NCBI GenBank assembly: GCA_949130485.1
Contig: OX422190.1
Span: 371,001-435,000 of the forward strand
Direction: 5' to 3'
DNA from: Agelas oroides
Taxonomy: Eukaryota; Porifera; Demospongiae; Agelasida; Agelasidae
Length of the DNA stretch: 64,000 bases
Translations under genes and position numbers: made by a program
Shown here: one piece after another, positions 58,478-64,000 of the stretch
Numbering within the stretch: position 1 is the stretch's first letter
Layout: every line of letters starts with the position of its first letter
The notes under the pieces: model-generated
Seen by the model: the letters and a program-made list of their open reading frames with translations, nothing else
Databases searched by the model: none
Told to the model about the DNA's origin: nothing

Positions 58478-58766
58478 GTGGTTGCAGCCTTGCGAGCAAG
58501 ACCTCTTCCGTGTATGGTTGCAGCCTTGCGAGCAAGACCTCTTCCGTGTATGGTTGCAGCCTTGCGAGCAAGACCTCTTCCGTGCATGGTTGCAGCCTTG
58601 CGAGCAAGACCTCTTCCGTGCATGGTTGCAGCCTTGCGAGCAAGACCTCTTCCGTGCATGGTTGCAGCCTTGCGAGCAACACCTCTTCCGTGTATGGTTG
58701 CAGCCTTGCGAGCAAGACTTCTTCCGTGCATGGTTGCAGCCTTGCGAGCAAGACCTCTTCCATGCT
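58478..58766 (-). repeat. 36-bp minisatellite, 8 units, inverted relative to 541-935
   Basis: Unit ggttgcagccttgcgagcaa plus gacctcttccgtg.at. The reverse complement is the same family as 541-935 (shared gcaaccat.cacgga and tcttgctcgca). No stops in several frames. Confidence 0.9.
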
Positions 58767-58879
58767 TTTATAGACAGTTATGCCAAGAGTCCATTATCTT
58801 GAAAAGCATTTGCATTCTATATGACACACTTGTCATATTTCTGACCATTTTGCCCTCAAGATAAGTGACATCCCCCTGG

Positions 58880-59700
58880 ATGTAAAATCACTTCAAGTTG
58901 AGATCAACACTGGGTGCTTATGTGAGCTTATAATGCATCTGACCAAATTCTAAACACCTGATTGGCTGAAGGTCACGTGATCAGCAATATGCATTTATGG
59001 TTGAATAGTATTGTATATTACGCACTGTCCCTACTTAGAGATTGTGTTAGTGCTACTCCCTACTTTGAGAGGGTGTTAGCACTATGCAGCAGAAACTGGT
59101 CACTGAGGCTCGCCTCCAATATGCCTCTCTGTGGCTAGTTATAACTGGCTGTAAAATGTACTCAACAGTTGTTGAACTAATTAACAGTGATTATAACACC
59201 ACCTTCTTCCATTAACAGAGATGCAGGAACAGCTGGAAACACCAGAGAAGAGGCCAACCACAAGAGATACTTTCAGTAATAGATACATACTTATAGCCAT
59301 GTATCAAGCACCTCTCTGAGCCTTGATAGACTGTAGACTCTGTACGTCTAAGAGTTTATCAAATCCCTAAATGTCAGACTTTGAGCCCACAGAGAAAACT
59401 TGTCTTCACAGCTTTTGTAAACTGATGAGCAGGCATGTAAAATCACTTCAAGTTGAGACCAACACTGGGTGCTTATGTGAGCTTACAATGCTTCTATGGT
59501 TAAATAGTATCGTATATTGCTTTTTATACCGTCCCTACTTAGATCCAAGTCTCTAAGCTATGCAGCAAAAAACTTGTCACTGAGGCTCACTTCCACAATG
59601 GTTTATGTGCCTCTGGCTAGTGTAGTATAGCTACCTGTAAAATGTAGTCAGCAGTTGATGGCCTAATTGACAATGATTACAAGACTTAAAAAACATTAAA
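58880..59700 (+). pseudogene. Two coiled-coil module copies
   Basis: Exon-5-like block at 59219-59266 reads EMQEQLETPEKRPTTR, 48 nt, phase 1 in and out, but its gtactt donor is atactt. A second partial lead-in starts at about 59440. Both share the 'gtgcttatgtgagcttataatgc' lead-in with 26800 and 41860. Confidence 0.6.
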
Positions 59701-60298
59701 AATGTAAAAAGATGTAGGGATGGCATGCCAAAAAGTATGCAAACAAGGTAGAGATGATGCATGAAAGCAAAGGTCTACATATTGGCAAAGCCCCATCCCT
59801 ACATCTTTTTCACACTGCAGTTAGACAGTGCATGGGTAGTCTTTACTAGCAGTTCATGGCTGTAGCCTCATTCTCAGGCCATGCACTTTCTAGCTCCTCC
59901 CACATGGCCTGGGAACGAGGCTATTATGAGCGTATAGATATGTGTGCCTTGTACACGGGTGGCTACCAAGGTTAGTAGTTTTATTGCCAACATACTACTT
60001 GTAGTGACAGTGTACCCTTGTTATATGCCTCTGGTATAACCTAGACAGTGAGCTCGAATGGGCTGCAGACTGGTCATAGTAATCAGTGTGTAAAACTCAA
60101 GCACTCATGCACAGCGTTAATAACTGCATGGATGGATGCAGATTCAGCTCTTGAGCACGCTGTCTAACTGCAGTGTGAAAAAGATGTAGGGATGGGGCTT
60201 TGCCAATATGTAGACCTTTGCTTTCATGCATCATCTCTACCTTGTTTGCATACTTTTTGGCATGCCATCCCTACATCTTTTAATGTTTTTTAAGTCTT
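59682..60298. mobile_element. Large foldback element
   Basis: Arms of about 145 bp: left 59693-59835 (caagacttaaaaaacattaa...), right 60153-60300 as near-perfect reverse complement; the left arm has about 10 extra bases. The loop of about 320 bp carries another foldback MITE (59863-59925). Confidence 0.85.
59863..59925. mobile_element. Short foldback MITE in loop
   Basis: tagcctcattctcaggcca and tggcctgggaacgaggcta are inverted ends, the same family as 30391-30458. Confidence 0.75.
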
Positions 60299-60887
60299 GT
60301 TTCTGTACTTTTTTTGATGTTAATCTCAGTTACAGTTAGACCTAAGCCTAAGAAGAATATTTCAAGTGTAACCACAACACCAGAACTTGAGCGGCGTTGA
60401 CAGTTTAGTAGTGATTCCAGTGTAATATCTGCCCTCCCTGGAGAAAAGTGTAATAATTATGTGCAATATAGCCAGGTAGAACCTGATGAAGGGCCAACCA
60501 CTCTCCGTACCAAACTTTATGAAACCAATTTCATGATTCCAGTTGTCAATCACATGACGACTGACCAGCTGCAGCACAGAAAACTATCATACTGACAACA
60601 GACCATCCTAGCTTTACAGTTCACTGAAGCTGAGAGTAGGCTAGTTTTAGTGTAGCTACAAGTAGGCAGCTGAATGCAGCGCCTTACCTACGTGGTGTTC
60701 ATAAGCCTTGCCCAATGCCGCGGGGGAAACAAACCGTGTCAACCATGCCCGCCCGCTCGCATGTGTACTCTCGCTTCCAGACCAATGACCGTGGTCTTCG
60801 GTCTGGGAACGAGACTTCGTGTGCGCATGCATACAAAATTAGAAAATGGCGTCCTTCGCAACGGACAGCAGCCTCAGAGTGTTGTGA

Positions 60888-61349
60888 ATGGCTTTTGTTG
60901 ACCAGGGTGAATTTGAAGCTATGAAGACGCTGAGTGGCTGGGAAGCTGAGCGCTGTGATGAGCATCCGTTTCGTGCTAAAATCAAGGTGAGTACTTGAGC
61001 CATTTTCGAGTTATCGTCGTTTGACAAGTGGTCTGAACAAAGAAAGAATACGAAAAATGGTACTTTTGTTACCGCACACTTTTGCGTTTAGCTGTCTTCC
61101 GCGTGGCTTTTGGCCACTTATATGAGTCTTGCTGATCACAAAGGCACTCAAAGAGGATGTCTGGGCTCTTAAATAAGCTTTTAGCGTGTTTGTGGCAAAG
61201 TTATACGGCTTTTGCTTAAGTATTGCATATATTGCGCGTCAGCGCCATCCCTACATAGAGAGTCTACCGACTCTCTGATAACACCACTTTCTTCCACAGA
61301 GTTGCTAACAGATATTTCGTCGAAGATGGATATTCTACAGATAGACAAG
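60888..61349 (+). CDS. Candidate first two exons of a module gene
   Basis: ATG 60888 opens 33 codons (MAFVDQGEFEAMKTLSGWEA, then ERCDEHPFRAKIK) ending at a consensus donor aag|gtgagt. The next plausible exon, 61302-61349, reads LLTDISSKMDILQIDK, in phase if the acceptor is cacagag rather than cacag. Further module exons on the same strand lie at 63063 and 63928. This may be the 5' part of a second family member extending past the window end. No domain recognised in the first exon. Confidence 0.45.
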
Positions 61350-61599
61350 GTACTATCAGTAATGGTTACATACTTATAGCCATGTATCAAGCACCTCTCT
61401 GAGTGAACTCCATGCTTGTCCAGATAGACTGTAGACTCGCTACATCTACATCTAAGGCTTTTTTATCAAATGTCAGATTTAAGCCCACAGAGAAAACTTG
61501 TCTTCACAGCTTTCGTAAACTGATGAGTAGGCACTTAGTCATCAGCATCATAAGATCCAGATTTAAAAAAACATTATTTGTGCTGTAAGCAAAGCCCCA

Positions 61600-61830
61600 T
61601 GTAACCTGTGCTGCTTGTACACCCACCCCAGGCACACAGCTGCAATATAGAGACATGTATAATTTGAACAACATATTCACCATCGCTCATGAGCTTTACT
61701 TACTCTGCAGGTCACTTTTTCCAATTTTTCCAAGGCTATTTTAGCCTTTTTCCTTCCTTACCAGCTGCAGGCTTGCCTAATTGAAGAAACACCTGGTGAG
61801 TCGAAACATGACATCACAACTATATTAGCT
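61600..61830 (-). pseudogene. Reversed basic and finger exon copies
   Basis: Reverse complement contains 'ttcttcaattag|gc' and a basic exon relic (aaaaaggctaaaatagcctt) with an adjacent finger-exon relic (agctgtgtgcctggggtggg). Orientation is opposite to 27913-28133. Confidence 0.6.
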
Positions 61831-62154
61831 AAAACAAAGCTATGGCTGGAACTTGTCCCTCTGTTATAACAACCTGTACAAAAGCATTGCTAGAAAGCTT
61901 GAAGCAAAACAATACACTAATTTAGAAAGAAATCACATAATCTGCATTGTGTCCACTATCGTGTGCAACATTCTTTAACAGGAAATGAAGCTAACACTAT
62001 GGATAAGACAGATTGCACTTAGACTGTCATGATTCTATTGGCAAGAGCAACTGTACTCCGAAATTAGTCTCATTACTTACTTAGACAGTGATGATTCTGT
62101 TTGCACTCCGAAATTAGTTGCCAGCGGCAAGGTTTGGTGTTGTCAGTGACATTT

Positions 62155-62790
62155 CTCATCACATGAAGCATATGGCCAATCATCATGCAGACGGTAAGTC
62201 TCCACACTAATTATTGCTTGTCAGTGTTCTACTTCCACCACCTTCATCTACTCCCATGTGCAGTGGATGATTACGACCTGATTGGTCCTCCTCAATGTGA
62301 AGGTAAAATGTTGTGAAATATTGGATAACACATCTGACTCAGTACAAGTATATCCCCTTATTAATTGGGCCGCCAGAGTACACAGGTAAAATGTTGCACG
62401 ACATTGGATAACATGCACTATATGTCTAACTCTAGTACAAGTATTATTAATATGCACCATTTTCCTACACACATGCAACAAAAGAAGACTGAGAAGCATT
62501 TTTATTTTGAACAATTCTTTACGTCTGTGATTCAATGTTCCGTGTTATGTGATTCAATGTTGAGTACCGGTAAACCATAACAAATTCCATGTAAGCAGAA
62601 GAGCTATAGAGTAAAGATTGGGGGTGTCAGTGTTGGATGGCTTGCACACGTGTAACAGACGAAGATTGGTCCCCCGGAATTTGAAGGTAAAATGTTGCGA
62701 AATATTGGATAACACATCTGACTCAATACAAGTATATCCCCTTATTAATGTGCTATATATTTGTGCACACGTGTAACAGATGAAGACTGT
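62155..62790 (+). pseudogene. Partial finger, repeated PPxY exons and last exon
   Basis: Finger tail MKHMANHHADG with a good donor; PPxY exon at 62265 (DDYDLIGPPQCE, PPxY lost by Y to C); a second at about 62368 (GPPEYTG); a third at about 62664 (IGPPEFEG, Y to F, fused to the preceding acceptor); then last-exon-like sequence at about 62780. It looks like serial duplication of the PPxY exon. Confidence 0.6.
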
Positions 62791-63062
62791 TGAACTGATT
62801 CAGTGTGTACAGATAATTATACACTATTGAAATCTTTGTTACCATGTACACTTGCTGTATATGATTTTAAGCTTCCTAACAACTTCTCTCTGTCAGTCTT
62901 TGTGCAAATAACCTACTATACAGAATTAGTGAAGGTCTTTGTATGCAGCATGTAGTGGCTTTCTTCTCCCATATGTCATATAGTGTAGACAACTTAACTT
63001 CAGTGAAGGACTAAGAATGATGTTTGCTTGAGCTAAAACAAAGGAACAACAAGTAGTAACAG

Positions 63063-63119
63063 AGATGCTCAACCAAAAGGAAGAGCTGGAAACACAAGAG
63101 AAGAAGCCACATACTGGAG
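63063..63119 (+). pseudogene. Coiled-coil exon copy
   Basis: EMLNQKEELETQEKKPHTG, 57 nt, phase 1 in and out, with donor GC (gag|gcactt) instead of GT. Confidence 0.5.
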
Positions 63120-63927
63120 GCACTTTCAGTAATGGCTACATACTTATAGCCAATGTATCAAGCACCTCTCTGAGGCTTGCCCAGATGGACTGTAGAAATG
63201 TAACTTTAGGGTGTGCATTTTTGAATATTAAATGATCAAGCTGAGATGCAGTATGCAAACCAGAAGTGAAATGAACGGCTGCAAAAAAGCAAAACTAGTC
63301 TTGAAAAATTGGCTAAAGTTACCTGTAACTTAGGGGAGGTTAGGAACGATAAGCTAGTGGCAGCCAAGTGTGGTGCAAAATTCTCACATCAGCACGATCA
63401 ACCAGCAGAAAAAGAAGTCATTAAAAAAAAAAGATACAAGCGATCCAGTCTAGTTAACACACTCTATACACGTACTTCAAAACACACAGCACACTATTAC
63501 TGAGGTGTTTTTTGAAAGGTTGTGCTGAGCAATCTCAAGAAGAACCACTTTGTTTTCTTACTCAGGAAAAAGGATGAAATTCCAAGCAATACCCAAACAA
63601 CCAGGTGGTCCAGAATGAAACTGAAATCACTTATATTTGCATATGTGGCCTAAGTGTGCCACTGCTGAAGCCCTTGTTTGTCTAAGTGACCAAACCTATA
63701 GAAAGTTGAACGTGTACTATCAATTTGTTTTATGTGTTTCTCATTCTTAAAATGTACTCTGCGGTCACTCTGGTGACAGTGCAATATGTTCTTATCAGAG
63801 AACCTTAACACAAATTCACTTATGTTGGTGGACACCTACATGAGGAAAGTTTATCATTATCTCACGCAAGCACCGTTCCAAACTCCCAAGATTCACAAAC
63901 AACTAGCCATTTTAACAACTTCTACAG

Positions 63928-63991
63928 ATTTACTAACAGAAATTTTGATGAAATTAATTGCAGTACAACAGAAGAGGCCAAGTGCAGGCAA
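63928..63991 (+). CDS. Coiled-coil exon copy at window end
   Basis: After 'cttctacag', DLLTEILMKLIAVQQKRPSA, phase 1, ending near gcag|gcaag. Open and heptad-like; possibly a later exon of the candidate gene starting at 60888. Confidence 0.4.
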
Positions 63992-64000
63992 GACAGGCAA

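Overview
The window is metazoan nuclear DNA, dominated by repeats. Evidence: short exons bounded by GT/AG introns, a fragment recognisable as the Mi-2/CHD3-4-5 chromatin remodeller, LINE, Ty3-type and BEL/Pao retroelements, many small inverted-repeat elements, and long CA/GT and CTCA microsatellites. An invertebrate is likely; an early-branching lineage is possible, but nothing here fixes the species. There is no bacterial-type operon, CRISPR array, rRNA or recognisable tRNA.

Layout. 0-12.6 kb: a 36-bp minisatellite, several TTAA-flanked or TIR-bearing MITE-like elements, and decayed copies of a multi-exon module (coiled coil, basic exon, C2H2-like finger, PPxY exon). 12.7-19.3 kb and 32.9-39.8 kb: two arms of a large inverted duplication. 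Each arm holds the same degraded LINE and the same block of Mi-2/CHD exons in mirror orientation, and each has its own later insertions. The 13.5-kb spacer holds the best protein-coding gene of the window, a nine-exon gene (20289-28364, +) whose predicted 403-aa product has a SAP domain, a Glu-rich repeat region, a short coiled coil, a basic patch, a C2H2-like finger and a C-terminal PPxY motif. The spacer also holds a truncated LINE joined to a Ty3-type gag remnant (28.6-30.3 kb, -) and a 5'-truncated LINE (30.6-32.6 kb, +). 39.8-46.9 kb: candidate exons of unknown genes, a broken unrecognised ORF at 42.07 kb, small MITEs and further module copies. 46.97-53.7 kb: a nearly complete, young BEL/Pao retrotransposon inserted into an older TTAA-flanked repeat. 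53.7-64 kb: more finger, PPxY and coiled-coil exon copies in both orientations, a second 36-bp minisatellite in opposite orientation to the first, and a large foldback element.

How the parts relate. The finger/PPxY/coiled-coil exons scattered through the window look like satellites of the intact SAP gene: they share its exon lengths, intron phases and flanking intron sequence. I read this as a local gene family being duplicated and broken by transposon activity and segmental (direct and inverted) duplication. The assignment of protein function is limited to domain-level inference.
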